From the NCBI GenBank assembly GCA_020632975.1, contig JACKEL010000003.1:1-64000 (forward strand): a stretch of 64,000 bases of DNA, written 5' to 3'. Source of the stretch: Myxococcales bacterium. GTDB taxonomy: Bacteria > Myxococcota_C > UBA6777. Positions 54,348 through 63,481 of the stretch are shown one piece after another; position 1 is the first letter of the stretch, and each line of letters starts with the position of its first letter. The notes under the pieces are model-generated. The model made no database searches. It worked only from the letters and a program-made list of their open reading frames with translations, and was not told the origin of the DNA. Both the position numbers and the translations under genes were made by a program.

Positions 54348-55397
54348 ATGACAGCGTTGGACAAGATATTTGCTTTTTTGGAGTCTGGTCAGCCCCCTCA
54401 CCAAGATGCCGGGATCTTCGGGGCCACCATCCCTGAGGAAGATGCGCGCATCCACCTGATCGGTATCCCTTGGGATGCGACTTCTTCGTATGGTCAAGGT
54501 TCCAGCGCGACACCCGAAGCCATTCGACGCGCAAGCCACCAACTGGATCTCGTCGATCGCTCTTTTGGCTCGGTGTATCGGGCTGGGATCTCCATGCGCA
54601 ATCTCCCTGCACTGCTCGAAACCAGCGCCATCGCACGCGCAAAAGCCGATCAAGTCATCGCAGCACTCGACAAGGGTGAGCAACCTGACCCTGATCTTTT
54701 GGCCGAAGTCAACGCACTTTCCGACGATATGAACCAAAAAGTGTACGACGCTGTGCGCGAAAGCCAAGAACAAGGCAAGTTCGTGGGTCTTGTGGGTGGT
54801 GAGCACAGCATCCCTTATGGTGCGATCAAGCGTATGGCCGAGATCCACGACTCTTTTGGGATCTTGCACTTGGATGCCCACCTCGATCTTCGCCAAGCTT
54901 ACGAGGGATTCAACTACTCGCACGCTTCGATCTTCTACAATGTGATGGAAGACCTCTCCCAAGTGAAGCGTCTTGTCTCTGTGGGGATTCGGGACTTTTG
55001 TGCTGATGAGGCCCGTCTGGCCGACGCTTCAGAAGGTCGGATCAAAGTATGGTTTGATGAAGACCTCTTTGCCCAAAAAGCCGAAGGAAAGAACTTTGGG
55101 CAGATCGTGGACGATATCTTGGCGGCCCTGCCCGAAAAAGTCTATGTCAGCGTCGATATCGACGTCCTTGCGCAAGAATATTGCCCCAACACTGGCACCC
55201 CCGTCCCTGGTGGACTTAGCTTTCATGAGGTCGTGTACCTCTTGAATCGTTTGGGTCACAGCGGCCGAGAAGTGATCGGCTTTGACTTGGTGGAGATCGT
55301 GCCTGGTGAAGAGGATGAGTGGGATCTCAATGTGGGTTCGCGCTTGTTGTACAAGCTTTGCGGTGTCTTGGCACATGCCCAAAAGCTGCTGCGCTGA
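54348..55397 (+). CDS. Ureohydrolase (arginase/agmatinase/formimidoylglutamase family)
   Basis: A 349-residue binuclear manganese hydrolase that cleaves a guanidino or formimino group, releasing urea or formamide. Metal ligands are visible: His153 in GGEHS, Asp176, His178 and Asp180 in HLDAHLDL, and Asp270 and Asp272 in SVDIDVLAQEYCPNTGTP. The usual DIDxxDP reads DIDVLAQ here, a small departure after the ligands. The form NTGTPVPGG fits the bacterial agmatinase/arginase groups; substrate is not certain, and a link with the distant hutH is not supported. GGAGAGAG precedes the ATG. It ends 53 bases before the pabB-pabA gene. Confidence 0.9.
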   Translation: MTALDKIFAFLESGQPPHQDAGIFGATIPEEDARIHLIGIPWDATSSYGQGSSATPEAIRRASHQLDLVDRSFGSVYRAGISMRNLPALLETSAIARAKADQVIAALDKGEQPDPDLLAEVNALSDDMNQKVYDAVRESQEQGKFVGLVGGEHSIPYGAIKRMAEIHDSFGILHLDAHLDLRQAYEGFNYSHASIFYNVMEDLSQVKRLVSVGIRDFCADEARLADASEGRIKVWFDEDLFAQKAEGKNFGQIVDDILAALPEKVYVSVDIDVLAQEYCPNTGTPVPGGLSFHEVVYLLNRLGHSGREVIGFDLVEIVPGEEDEWDLNVGSRLLYKLCGVLAHAQKLLR

Positions 55398-55450
55398 TCG
55401 ACCGATCTTGCACGTGAACTTGGGGGGATACCTTCGATGGGAGGGGAGAG

Positions 55451-57598
55451 ATGTCTCATAAGATGCCCGTGTCTCGGGAGATCTCCTACCTAGATCCTGT
55501 TTTGTATGCGACACAGTGGGCCCACCATCCTTGGACCCTCTGGTTGGACTCTGCCTCGCGCAACGATCCGCGCGGTCGCTACAGCTTTTTGGCTGTCGAA
55601 CCTGCGATGACACTCGTCCTTCGTGGTGATACCCTCACCATCGAGCAAGAGGGGATGTCGCGGGTCGAAGAAGGCGATCCTTTCGAGATATTGGAAGATC
55701 TGTGGCGATCTTTGCAGCGGCCTTGTGATCCAGAGCTTCCGCCTTTTCAAGGTGGGTTTGCGGGGTATTTTTCCTACGACCTCGCGCGGGCTGTCGAAAA
55801 GCTACCCACTTGGGCCAAGGATGATGTCGGATATCCCGAGGTGATGCTTGGTGTGTACGAAAAAGTCTTGGCTTTTGATCACGCGACACAACGCTGCTGG
55901 GCTTTTGCAAAGGACGAGCAACAACTTATCTCATGGCTAGAGGAGCTTGCGCCATGTGAGCCCCCTAGCTTCGAAGGGAAGGGCCTGACTTGGTCCTCCA
56001 ACTTTACGCAAGAAGCTTACGAGGCCGCAGTCTCGCGTGTGATCGACTACATCTGGGCGGGAGATATCTTCCAAGCGAATCTTTCGCAGCGCTTTGAGGC
56101 TACGCTACCTTCGGAGTGGTCGAGCTTTGCGCACTATTGTCATCTGCGGCTTGTCAATCCTGCCCCTTTTGCGGCCTATCTCAACTTTGGTCCTTGGGTG
56201 TTGTCTTCGAGTTCTCCTGAGCGCTTTTTGTGGGCGCGCGATGGTTTGGTGGAAACGCGCCCGATCAAAGGGACACGTCCGCGCGTGACCGATGAAGACA
56301 TGGATCAGCGTTATCGAGAAGAGTTGATGTCGAGCGCCAAAGATCGGGCGGAAAATGCGATGATCGTGGACTTGATGCGCAATGATATCTCTCGTGTCTG
56401 CGAGGACCTGAGCGTCAAAGTCCCCGATCTTTGTCGTCTTGAGTCTTTTGCGACGGTGCACCACCTCGTCTCTGCGGTGGTTGGGCGCTTGCGACCAGAT
56501 GCCTCGACATGGTCTTTGTTGCGCGCGAGTTTCCCTGGTGGATCGATTTCGGGTGCTCCAAAGGTCCGTGCGATGGAGATCATCGAAGAACTTGAACCCA
56601 CGCGCCGTGGTCCTTACTGCGGATGCATCGGATATCTGGGCTGGGATGGCTCTTTGGATACAAATATCGCGATCCGAACGCTTGTTGCAACGGGCGGGAT
56701 GATTCGTTTTCAGGTCGGCGGTGGGATCGTCGCAGACTCTGTCCCTGCACAAGAGTACCAAGAGACATTAGACAAAGGGCGCGCTTTGTTTGCGAGTTTT
56801 TCTGATCTGACACCTGCGAGCGTCTCTACGAGTTTTTCTAGTAAGGCACCCGCAGGTCTGTCTCCTTTGGCTGTCGAATTGCAAAGAGAGAGCTGCCAAA
56901 AAGACGAATACAAGGGACTTGACGAAGCCTCCTTTTCTCCTAAGGAGCAAGGCTTGCCTTTCTTGCGTCATGGGGCCTCTTCTCAAGATGCGCCTTATCT
57001 TTTGATCGATAATTATGACTCTTTTGTGTACAACTTAGCCCGTTATCTCGGCCGTCTGGGGATATCTCGTCGTGTCGTGCGCAATGATGCGATGACGCTC
57101 CAAGAAGTCGAAGCGATGGACCCTGCCGCGATCATCCTCTCTCCTGGACCATGTGCACCCGAACAAGCGGGGATCTCTTTGGATATCGTGAAGCACTTTG
57201 GTCCAAAGATTCCGATCCTTGGGGTTTGTTTGGGTCATCAGTGCATGGGACAAATCTATGGGGGGCGAGTTGAGCGTGCGATACGCCCGATTCATGGTCA
57301 AACCAGCGTGATCACGCATCAGGAGACGGGCCTTTTTGCTGGATTGCCGCCGCTTTTGGAGGTGGCGCGTTATCACTCGTTGATCGTCCTTGCACAAGAG
57401 GGCGCGGCTTTCGAGGTCACAGCGCAAAGTCGCGATGGGGAGATCATGGCATTACAGCATCGGGCATTTCCGAGTTATGGCGTACAGTTCCATCCAGAGT
57501 CTGTGTTGATGCCTGATGGCGTCGCGATGATCGCAAACTTTGTCTCTCTTGCGCAAGCATGGAACCAAGCGCATCGTTCGGTGGAGACGGAGAAATGA
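55451..57598 (+). CDS. pabB: Aminodeoxychorismate synthase, PabB-PabA fusion
   Basis: A 715-residue fusion that makes 4-amino-4-deoxychorismate from chorismate and glutamine, a folate precursor. Residues 1-460 are the chorismate-binding synthase; PIKGTRPR at 271-278 with Lys273 marks PabB (anthranilate synthases have Ala there). A low-complexity linker (460-515) is followed by a class I glutamine amidotransferase: LLIDNYDSFVYNLARYL, the nucleophile Cys593 in GVCLGHQ, and VQFHPES with the His-Glu pair. The synthase-first order differs from the amidotransferase-first order of plant and fungal fusions. Its stop overlaps the pabC start by four bases. Confidence 0.92.
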   Translation: MSHKMPVSREISYLDPVLYATQWAHHPWTLWLDSASRNDPRGRYSFLAVEPAMTLVLRGDTLTIEQEGMSRVEEGDPFEILEDLWRSLQRPCDPELPPFQGGFAGYFSYDLARAVEKLPTWAKDDVGYPEVMLGVYEKVLAFDHATQRCWAFAKDEQQLISWLEELAPCEPPSFEGKGLTWSSNFTQEAYEAAVSRVIDYIWAGDIFQANLSQRFEATLPSEWSSFAHYCHLRLVNPAPFAAYLNFGPWVLSSSSPERFLWARDGLVETRPIKGTRPRVTDEDMDQRYREELMSSAKDRAENAMIVDLMRNDISRVCEDLSVKVPDLCRLESFATVHHLVSAVVGRLRPDASTWSLLRASFPGGSISGAPKVRAMEIIEELEPTRRGPYCGCIGYLGWDGSLDTNIAIRTLVATGGMIRFQVGGGIVADSVPAQEYQETLDKGRALFASFSDLTPASVSTSFSSKAPAGLSPLAVELQRESCQKDEYKGLDEASFSPKEQGLPFLRHGASSQDAPYLLIDNYDSFVYNLARYLGRLGISRRVVRNDAMTLQEVEAMDPAAIILSPGPCAPEQAGISLDIVKHFGPKIPILGVCLGHQCMGQIYGGRVERAIRPIHGQTSVITHQETGLFAGLPPLLEVARYHSLIVLAQEGAAFEVTAQSRDGEIMALQHRAFPSYGVQFHPESVLMPDGVAMIANFVSLAQAWNQAHRSVETEK

Positions 57599-58458
57599 AA
57601 CAATCCACCAAGTGGTCTCTTTGGAATGGTGATCTTGTGAGCCATGAGCAAGGTGTCATTCCTTCGATGGATCGGGGACTTTTGCTTGGGGATGGTGTCT
57701 TTGATACGTTGCTGATCGTGGACAAGCAACCGCTTTGGGGAGAGCTGCACTTCGCGCGTTTGTGCCGCCATGGAGCAGCGATCGGCTTAGAGATGCCGTG
57801 GGATAGAGAGACTTGGCTTTTCCATCTTGGGAGACTGCTTGAGGCGCAACTGGAGACATCGCGTCACTGGATCTTGCGCACCACACTGACGCGCGGGGTC
57901 GGGGAGCGCGGGCTTCTTCTTCCTGCAAAGCCCTCTCCAAATGTGTTGATGACGATTGCGGCGCTCTCTCCAAGCCTCGCTCCTGCGGGGCATCTGATGC
58001 TTAGCTCTATCCAAAGGAACGCATCTTCTCCAACTGCACGCATCAAGTCGCTGGGTTTGTTGGATGCCATCTTGGCGCGAGAAAAGGCCCGACAGATGGG
58101 CTTTGACGACGCTGTGTTTTGTAATCACCTAGGAGCGCTGACCTGTTGCACGAGTAGCAATCTATTCCTGCTGTCTTCGGGTGTGCTCAAAACGCCCGCA
58201 CTGACCGATGGAGTGATGGATGGTGTCACTCGTTCTTGGGTCTTAGAGTGCGCGAAAAAGTATGGTGTAATTTTCGAAGAAGTCTCGCTTTTTTTACATG
58301 ATCTCGTTTCTGCGGATCTTGTCTTTTCTACAAATGCAGTGCAAGGACCGCGGCTTTTCTCTTCTTTTTCTGATGGAGAAAAACAGTTCTCTTACAGCAC
58401 AGAACACCCGTCTTGGGAGGCATTGCAGCGCGCTTGGAAAAAGGCGCTTGCATTGTAA
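57595..58458 (+). CDS. pabC: Aminodeoxychorismate lyase (class IV PLP enzyme)
   Basis: A 287-residue pyridoxal-phosphate enzyme that should release pyruvate from aminodeoxychorismate to give 4-aminobenzoate. It has the class IV aminotransferase fold features: MDRGLLLGDGVFDTLLI near the start, the PLP lysine in ARIKSLGLLDAILA, and CCTSSNLFLL plus GVMDGVTRSWVLE near the C-terminus. Class IV members also include branched-chain aminotransferases, but the direct overlap with pabB-pabA (ATGA) fixes the role. A terminator lies 17 bases after the stop. Confidence 0.9.
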   Translation: MKQSTKWSLWNGDLVSHEQGVIPSMDRGLLLGDGVFDTLLIVDKQPLWGELHFARLCRHGAAIGLEMPWDRETWLFHLGRLLEAQLETSRHWILRTTLTRGVGERGLLLPAKPSPNVLMTIAALSPSLAPAGHLMLSSIQRNASSPTARIKSLGLLDAILAREKARQMGFDDAVFCNHLGALTCCTSSNLFLLSSGVLKTPALTDGVMDGVTRSWVLECAKKYGVIFEEVSLFLHDLVSADLVFSTNAVQGPRLFSSFSDGEKQFSYSTEHPSWEALQRAWKKALAL

Positions 58459-58475
58459 GAAGTCAAGGCAAGATC

Positions 58476-58500
58476 GAACCCCTTTTGGGGTTCTTCTTGG
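58476..58500 (+). terminator. Rho-independent terminator of the pab operon
   Basis: GAACCCC, loop TTTT, GGGGTTC, then TTCTTGG: a seven-pair GC-rich stem followed by a T-rich run, directly after pabC. Confidence 0.75.
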
Positions 58501-58607
58501 TTGTACTGTGGGGCTGTTCAATCGGCTGTTTGGGGGAGATGGCGACAAGGGTAGGGGTGACCTGATTTTTCTTGAAACTTAGCGGACGTGTTGCGAGAAG
58601 GTAGTGG

Positions 58608-59107
58608 TCACCTTCCGAATGGAGTTCCATAAAGTCTGAGGTTTCGGGCTCGATCAAGATTATAACGATGAAGAAAAAGTTCGAGTCTGAGAAGATGTTT
58701 CTTCCAACATTTAGAAAAAGAGAGCGTTCTCCGAACAAATTGAGCAAGTCGTTGTCGTAAAGTCCCGTTAAAGCGTTCGATATAGCTTGTTTGTCCGCTG
58801 TCTTTTCCTACCTGAGTCACGGAAGACCCCCAAACTTTTTTGTAGGCTTTCCAAAAATCGCTGTAGGCTTGCGCTTTGCGATATCTGTAAGGCAAAGCCT
58901 TCCAAAGTTTGCGACAATTTCTGAGATTTCTCTTCCCAACAACACATGCCACGACTTGCCGAGTCCTGCGAGAGATGGCCAGCCATTGCCATGCTTGTTG
59001 TTTCTTGTTTTGGACAAAAGACCACATCTCATCAAGCTCCAGAACAAGTTCATCCTCTGGCTCCGAGACAAGAGTTTGCTCAAGAGCTGGAAGAGTTTGT
59101 TTTTTTT
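58608..59107 (-). CDS. IS1-family transposase catalytic part (InsB-like)
   Basis: The DDE catalytic region, in a different frame from the InsA-like part. From the A-run the frame reads QTLPALEQTLVSEPEDELVL, then ELDEMWSFVQNK (first Asp), QAYSDFWKAY (second Asp) and YIERFNGTLRQRL (Glu), so the catalytic residues are intact. The first ATG in this frame is at 59027 inside the first motif, so it must be expressed by slippage or frameshifting from the InsA frame at the nine-A run 59100-59108. It ends eight bases inside the predicted left end. Confidence 0.8.
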
Positions 59108-59361
59108 TCCTCTTGCCATCGAGAGATCGTATGACGATGAATGGAAAAAGTTCGAGCGGCTCCGCGAAGACTGCTTCTTTCTTCGCACGCCCTCAAGACA
59201 AGCTCCCGAAAGTCTTGACTATATGCGTTGCTTGTTGGGTCTTCTCTCGAAGCCTTCTTGCAATCTTTGCACAAATACTTTTGCTTGCCGTTGGGGGCAA
59301 ACCCATTTTTGCTCAGGTTTTCACTTCCGCAATGTCTACATTTCACGGTGACTGTGACCAT
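59080..59361 (-). CDS. IS1-family InsA-like DNA-binding part
   Basis: A 93-residue product with an N-terminal zinc finger (CRHCGSENLSKNGF...YLCKDC) and a helix-turn-helix (SLRGAARTFSIHRHTISRWQ), as in IS1 InsA, which binds the ends and regulates transposition. AAGGAG lies nine bases upstream of the ATG at 59361; the in-frame start at 59391 is less likely. The frame passes the nine-A run and stops soon after, with Ser-rich random sequence after the shift point. Confidence 0.82.
   Translation of the reverse strand: MVTVTVKCRHCGSENLSKNGFAPNGKQKYLCKDCKKASREDPTSNAYSQDFRELVLRACEERSSLRGAARTFSIHRHTISRWQEEKKTNSSSS
59100..59108 (-). promoter_or_regulatory. Nine-A slippery run joining insA and insB frames
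   Basis: On the coding strand GAGG is followed by nine A and then CAAACTC. Removing one A (or adding two) puts insA in frame with insB. The classical IS1 signal gives a -1 shift, which here leads into a frame without DDE motifs, so transcript slippage is the more likely mechanism. Confidence 0.5.
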
Positions 59362-59428
59362 CTGCTGAACTCCTTCTTTCCTTTGGTACACAGCCTTCTA
59401 TCATATCATTCCTTATATAACCACCACC

Positions 59429-59680
59429 CGTGGAACAATAGAATGAGAAACAAGATCATCTTCTAACATTGCGATGAATAGGGTTCTTTAGGCTTGCCCA
59501 ATGGTTGCCCTTTCTAATGCACCACGCTATGAATTATATTTTTCAATTATTTTAGGCTTTTGGGCCCAAATAAACAGATATCGATTCTTTATGGATAACT
59601 CTTTTAAGAAAAGAAGAGAGCAAGTGAGAGACTTTTTGAGGAGCATTGTGGGGGAGCATAGATTTGGGGATACGCCCTGA
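59429..59680. other. AT-rich intergenic stretch next to the IS1 element
   Basis: About 250 bases with clearly lower GC than the surrounding genes, especially 59520-59630. No gene, no repeat and no clear promoter seen; one TTGGGCCCAA palindrome lies near 59560. It lies downstream of the small secreted protein gene. Confidence 0.4.
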
Positions 59681-60088
59681 TTATCGTCTGAGTCCTTTGG
59701 CTTGGGAGACAGGTTTGCGCGCGCTTTTTTTCATATCGCTGGTGAGACGGGCAAGACCGCGTTTAAGATCGCTTGCTTTTTTCTTGAGGGTTTTGAGTTT
59801 GTTGTCTAGGCCTTTGAGCTGGCTGACAAACTGCGTTGATTTCGAAACACTCAACTTGCGCTTGATCGCGTTGCGTTTGTCTGTCGTACGTTTGATATCC
59901 GTATTGACGGCCTTGATCTTTACATCGAAGACTTCTTTGGCGCGCATGTATCGACAGGGCATACAACCCCAAGATGGGGCGAAACAGTAGTGTTTGGGAT
60001 TACACACGACGTTGGTCGCTGAAGACTCCGCTGGGACGAGCAATAGAGCGCCAAGGATAAAGAGCGAGAATGAAATAACTTTTTTCAT
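59681..60088 (-). CDS. Small secreted Lys-rich helical protein with Cys motif
   Basis: A 135-residue protein of no recognised family. Residues 1-24 form a signal peptide (MKKVISFSLFILGALLLVPA, cleavage near SSA-TN). The mature N-terminus has CNPKHYCFAPSWGCMPC, four Cys that could form disulfides or bind metal, then about 80 residues of Lys/Arg-rich coiled-coil-like helix (LDNKLKTLKKKASDLKRGLA). AAGGAG precedes the ATG at 60088; the longer in-frame start at 60205 would mask the signal. Isolated gene between an IS element and the next minus-strand gene. Confidence 0.7.
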   Translation of the reverse strand: MKKVISFSLFILGALLLVPAESSATNVVCNPKHYCFAPSWGCMPCRYMRAKEVFDVKIKAVNTDIKRTTDKRNAIKRKLSVSKSTQFVSQLKGLDNKLKTLKKKASDLKRGLARLTSDMKKSARKPVSQAKGLRR

Positions 60089-60348
60089 CGACAAGACTCC
60101 TTCAGAAGTGGTTTTTTGGGGTTCTTTGGGATTGCAGGGAAAGCTGGGATGGTTTGCTTTCCTTTTCTGTGGAGAAGAGTCGATGCTTGGTTGGTCTTTG
60201 CACACTCGTGCGGAGATTTTTCTTTGCGAAGGAGGGAAGGGGCCGACGGAATGCTTGGTTGAGTGGTCGTGGACTTGAAGGGGATAGACTTTTTCGTGGG
60301 ATAAAGAGAAAAAGTAGGATGTCTTTTTCTGGAGGGTCGTGAGCGACC

Positions 60349-60669
60349 TTACGATGTGGTATGCGAGGTTTTGTCGAGGATGCGTTGGACGCTATCGATC
60401 TTGTCTTGCGCGGTTTGTTTGCGATCTGTGCGCGTGCCGCACTTGATTGTGGTGGAGATGCGTGGTGCTCCCATCTCATGGACGCGTTCATGACAAGCCC
60501 GAACTGCCGCAAAGACCGCTTCCCACTCGCCTTCGATGGTGGTTCCATAGGCGTGCATGGTGCAGGTCAGCCCTGTGGATTCGAGGACTTCTTGACAAGC
60601 CGCGATATACGGGGAGAGAGAAACGCCCACCCCGATGGGGACAAGCATAAAGTCAACCATGACATTCAT
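60349..60669 (-). CDS. MTH1187/YqgV-family thiamine-binding-type protein
   Basis: A 106-residue small protein of the MTH1187 family, thought to bind thiamine or related pyrimidines in the cytoplasm as a homo-oligomer. It shows MVDFMLVPIGVGVSLSPYI at the start, GLTCTMHAYGTTIEGEWEAV in the middle, and RISTTIKCGTRTD near the end, all conserved in the family. Length is as expected. AAAGGAG precedes the ATG. It lies 36 bases downstream of the U32 gene and may be cotranscribed with it. Confidence 0.9.
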   Translation of the reverse strand: MNVMVDFMLVPIGVGVSLSPYIAACQEVLESTGLTCTMHAYGTTIEGEWEAVFAAVRACHERVHEMGAPRISTTIKCGTRTDRKQTAQDKIDSVQRILDKTSHTTS

Positions 60670-60705
60670 GATGCGGGCTCCTTTTTTCGTACAACAAAGC
60701 GTTCG

Positions 60706-63255
60706 TTATCTTTTGATCTCAAGGGTTCCTTCGGTCACACCAAGGCGTTCGAGCGCCCCAAGCTGTTTCCAAAGCTGTTGACCGTCTGTGAGGCCGTCGA
60801 AAAGTCGCTGGTAAGCTTGCAGACAGCGATCTGTTTGTTCTGCGGACTCATCGAGCAATTCGATACGATAACGCCGCAGTCCTGTTGCGTGGAGTTGGGG
60901 GAAAAAGCGTGCACCTGTTTGGGCACGGCCATTAAAGAGCGTATTGCGGCAACCTACGTCAGCTTGAAGAGGGTGAAGTTGTCCTACACGGTCGCGCAGC
61001 TGGACTGTGTGGGTTTCGCAGGGGCGTCCGCAGTCTTTGTAATCTTTTCCATCAGAGAGGAAGACGCAAAACACGCAGTGTTCCATGTGGAACATAGGCA
61101 TGTGTTGATGCAAGATCAGCTCAAACCAATCGGGTGGAGCGGTTTGCAAGACATCGAGTACTTGGGCAAGATTGAGATCGCAAGACAAGGTCAGGTGATG
61201 CAGATCTGTGTGTTCTTTCAAAAGCTTCGCTGTCAGGGGGTTTGCGACGTTGAGAGAGAAGTCACCCACGCGTTGAAGCTGCGGTTGATCGCGGAAAAAG
61301 TGGAGAGCCCCCAAGTTGCGGATCAAAACACCTTCAGGGGCGAGCTTTTTGATCAGGCTAAAATAGCCGATCTCACCAGCCTTTTGGATGCGTGGTGTGG
61401 CGAGGTAGGTTGGGGGTGGACTTGCACTACGTCGAATGAATGCAAGGGCGTCTTTGTAGCGACGAACATCCTCAAAGTCGAGGTAAAGCGCTGCGATATC
61501 ATGCCCTAACACAGCTTCGATTTGTTCCATATTGCGGCAAAGGACGCGCATCTCTGTGGGGGCTGTTTGATCTGGCTCTGGACGTGTTGGCCAAAGCGAC
61601 CGATAGACCGGCTCTTTGGGCGCCTCTGTGATCTCAGGGGCTGGGGCAGGGCGCGCATCGATCTCTTCGATGAGTGCGCGGCGCAAGCGATTGAGCGCAC
61701 TGACGGGCAACATCACTTCGCCGACAAGTTGGTTGTCTAGCTGGCCAAGGCTGTAAGCGGTATCGCCCAAGCGACCGAGCTGTTGACGCAAGGTCTCGGT
61801 GGTAAGAGGGTGCTTTTGTGCGATATCAAGGGGAAGCTGGCTTTCTACAGTGACACCAAGAGCGGTTAGCCGCATGGGTTGACCGGCTTGGCCTTCAACA
61901 AGGAGATCGATGGGGTCTTTGGGGATCTCCGCAGAGAAACTTTCCCATGCTTGTCGTAGGGCTTTGTTGAGCGCAGGGTCATCGGTCTTCCAAAGGCTCT
62001 GTCCTTCGCGGATACGAGACCATTGGAGCTTGCTGCGGCGGTGGAAGAACAAACGATCCCCTTCTATCCGCCAGATCCGCGCGCCTTGTTCTTCGTTGCG
62101 ATCTTCTCCTGCGTCAAAAACCACGCCATCATCGGCTTTGAGAGGGGCTTTGCTAGAGGCGCGCTCCAACTCGACCCATCCAGCACCTGCGCGGGTGATC
62201 TTGCCCAAGTACACGCCGCGTTTTTTCCCAAAGCGACCGTGCGTAAGATACGGATGATTGGTGCCTTCGAGCCACCCTGTGGTGAGTCCCCGAGAAAAGG
62301 TCATCTCCAAAGCGTAGCGGTCTTGATCGTGGATGGCTTCTTGGCTGCTTCGACCTTCGATCGCCGCATCAAGGGCCTTTCGATACACTTTTGTCACGGC
62401 GGTGACGTACTCAGGCGACTTGAGGCGTCCCTCGATCTTGAAGGTTGCCACACCCAAACGCACCAAAGGTTCGATGAGATCGACTGCCGCGAGATCTTGT
62501 GGACTCAGCAAGTAACGCTGTTCTCCCATATCACGGGGCTTTCCATCGACGATCAACTCGTAAGGCATACGGCAGGCTTGTGCGCACTCTCCGCGATTGG
62601 CCGAGCGCTGTCCGAGGCTTTCGCTTGTCAGACACTGCCCAGAGTAAGCCACACACAAAGCACCATGCACAAACACTTCGAGAGGAACCCGTTGGGTCTC
62701 AGGAGAGAACTTCTTGATCTCGTGTAAGCTTAATTCTCTTGCAAGGACCACGCGATCCAGCTGCAAGACACCATCGAGAAAGTGAAGTCCTTCAGGGGAA
62801 GTCACGGTCATTTGGGTGGAAGCGTGGAGTTCAAGTTTGGGAGCGACCTCTCGCATCAACCAAGCGAGGCCAAGATCTTGCACGATCACAGCGTCTACGC
62901 CGGCTTCTTCGAGCTTGCGGAGTTGTTCTTCTGCGGCGGCAAACTCTTGCGGGAAGATCAAGGTGTTCATGGTCACAAAGCCGCGGACACCGTGCGCGTG
63001 GAGGTAGCGCATCAAGTTGGGTAGATCTTCAAGGGTAAAGTTGTCTGCGCGCATCCTTGCATTGAAACTCTGCAAGCCAAAGTAGATCGCATCTGCACCC
63101 GCAGCGACAGCCGCACGTGCGCAGTCCCAATTGCCCGCAGGAGCGAGGAGTTCGGGCTGGCGATGATAGGTTTCTTCTGTCTGCGAAGATGGATGGGAAG
63201 GGAAGACTTGTAAGACTTCTTCTTGTTGGACGTCGCTTGTATTTGGGATGCGCAT
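60706..63255 (-). CDS. U32 family protein, RlhA-like (23S rRNA hydroxylation type)
   Basis: An 849-residue protein of the peptidase U32 family, now known to include RNA hydroxylases such as RlhA and TrhP. The start PELLAPAGNWDCARAAVAAG and GADAIYFGLQSFNAR are typical; the signature with iron-sulfur Cys ligands reads GQRSANRGECAQACRMPYEL. The middle contains a DUF3656-like collagenase-associated domain and the C-terminus has DYKDCGRPCETHTVQLRDR and GCRNTLFNG, as in long RlhA-type members. Longer than E. coli RlhA (about 650 residues). The rRNA role is by analogy. The first ATG has only a weak purine-rich ribosome site. Confidence 0.85.
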   Translation of the reverse strand: MRIPNTSDVQQEEVLQVFPSHPSSQTEETYHRQPELLAPAGNWDCARAAVAAGADAIYFGLQSFNARMRADNFTLEDLPNLMRYLHAHGVRGFVTMNTLIFPQEFAAAEEQLRKLEEAGVDAVIVQDLGLAWLMREVAPKLELHASTQMTVTSPEGLHFLDGVLQLDRVVLARELSLHEIKKFSPETQRVPLEVFVHGALCVAYSGQCLTSESLGQRSANRGECAQACRMPYELIVDGKPRDMGEQRYLLSPQDLAAVDLIEPLVRLGVATFKIEGRLKSPEYVTAVTKVYRKALDAAIEGRSSQEAIHDQDRYALEMTFSRGLTTGWLEGTNHPYLTHGRFGKKRGVYLGKITRAGAGWVELERASSKAPLKADDGVVFDAGEDRNEEQGARIWRIEGDRLFFHRRSKLQWSRIREGQSLWKTDDPALNKALRQAWESFSAEIPKDPIDLLVEGQAGQPMRLTALGVTVESQLPLDIAQKHPLTTETLRQQLGRLGDTAYSLGQLDNQLVGEVMLPVSALNRLRRALIEEIDARPAPAPEITEAPKEPVYRSLWPTRPEPDQTAPTEMRVLCRNMEQIEAVLGHDIAALYLDFEDVRRYKDALAFIRRSASPPPTYLATPRIQKAGEIGYFSLIKKLAPEGVLIRNLGALHFFRDQPQLQRVGDFSLNVANPLTAKLLKEHTDLHHLTLSCDLNLAQVLDVLQTAPPDWFELILHQHMPMFHMEHCVFCVFLSDGKDYKDCGRPCETHTVQLRDRVGQLHPLQADVGCRNTLFNGRAQTGARFFPQLHATGLRRYRIELLDESAEQTDRCLQAYQRLFDGLTDGQQLWKQLGALERLGVTEGTLEIKR

Positions 63256-63481
63256 GGGGTCTTTTCTTTTTTCTTTTGTCTGTTCGGTCTTTTCAATCGC
63301 TCTAAGATGAACAGAAAGGCTAGTCGGATTCTCGGGCTATTAGGGGTGGCCTTGGGTGCAAAGGCAAGGGTCTTGTCAAAGAGATACGTCGCATCTCCCC
63401 GTGAGAAGGGGGGATCGGTTTGTTGCTTTGTTTTGTATGGCGCGAAAAAGAAGGACACTGACCTCGGAGGGGGTGAATCGC

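Larger units (their letters stand above)
58600..59428 (-). mobile_element. IS1-family insertion sequence
   Basis: Carries insA- and insB-type frames on the minus strand. Candidate imperfect terminal inverted repeats are GGTAGTGGTCACC at 58600 and, on the other strand, GGTGGTGGTTATA ending at 59428 (about 14 of 21 matching). No convincing target duplication was found, so the ends are provisional. The size, about 830 bases, fits the family. Confidence 0.6.

Noticed and set aside
58817..59188. 123-codon minus-strand frame reached by a -1 shift from insA
   Set aside because: It lacks the DDE motifs, which are in the third frame; a shadow of the transposase genes.
60320..60350. GGTCG...CGACC stem after the thiamine-binding-type gene
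   Set aside because: On the gene's strand it is followed by A-rich, not T-rich, sequence, so it is not a typical terminator.
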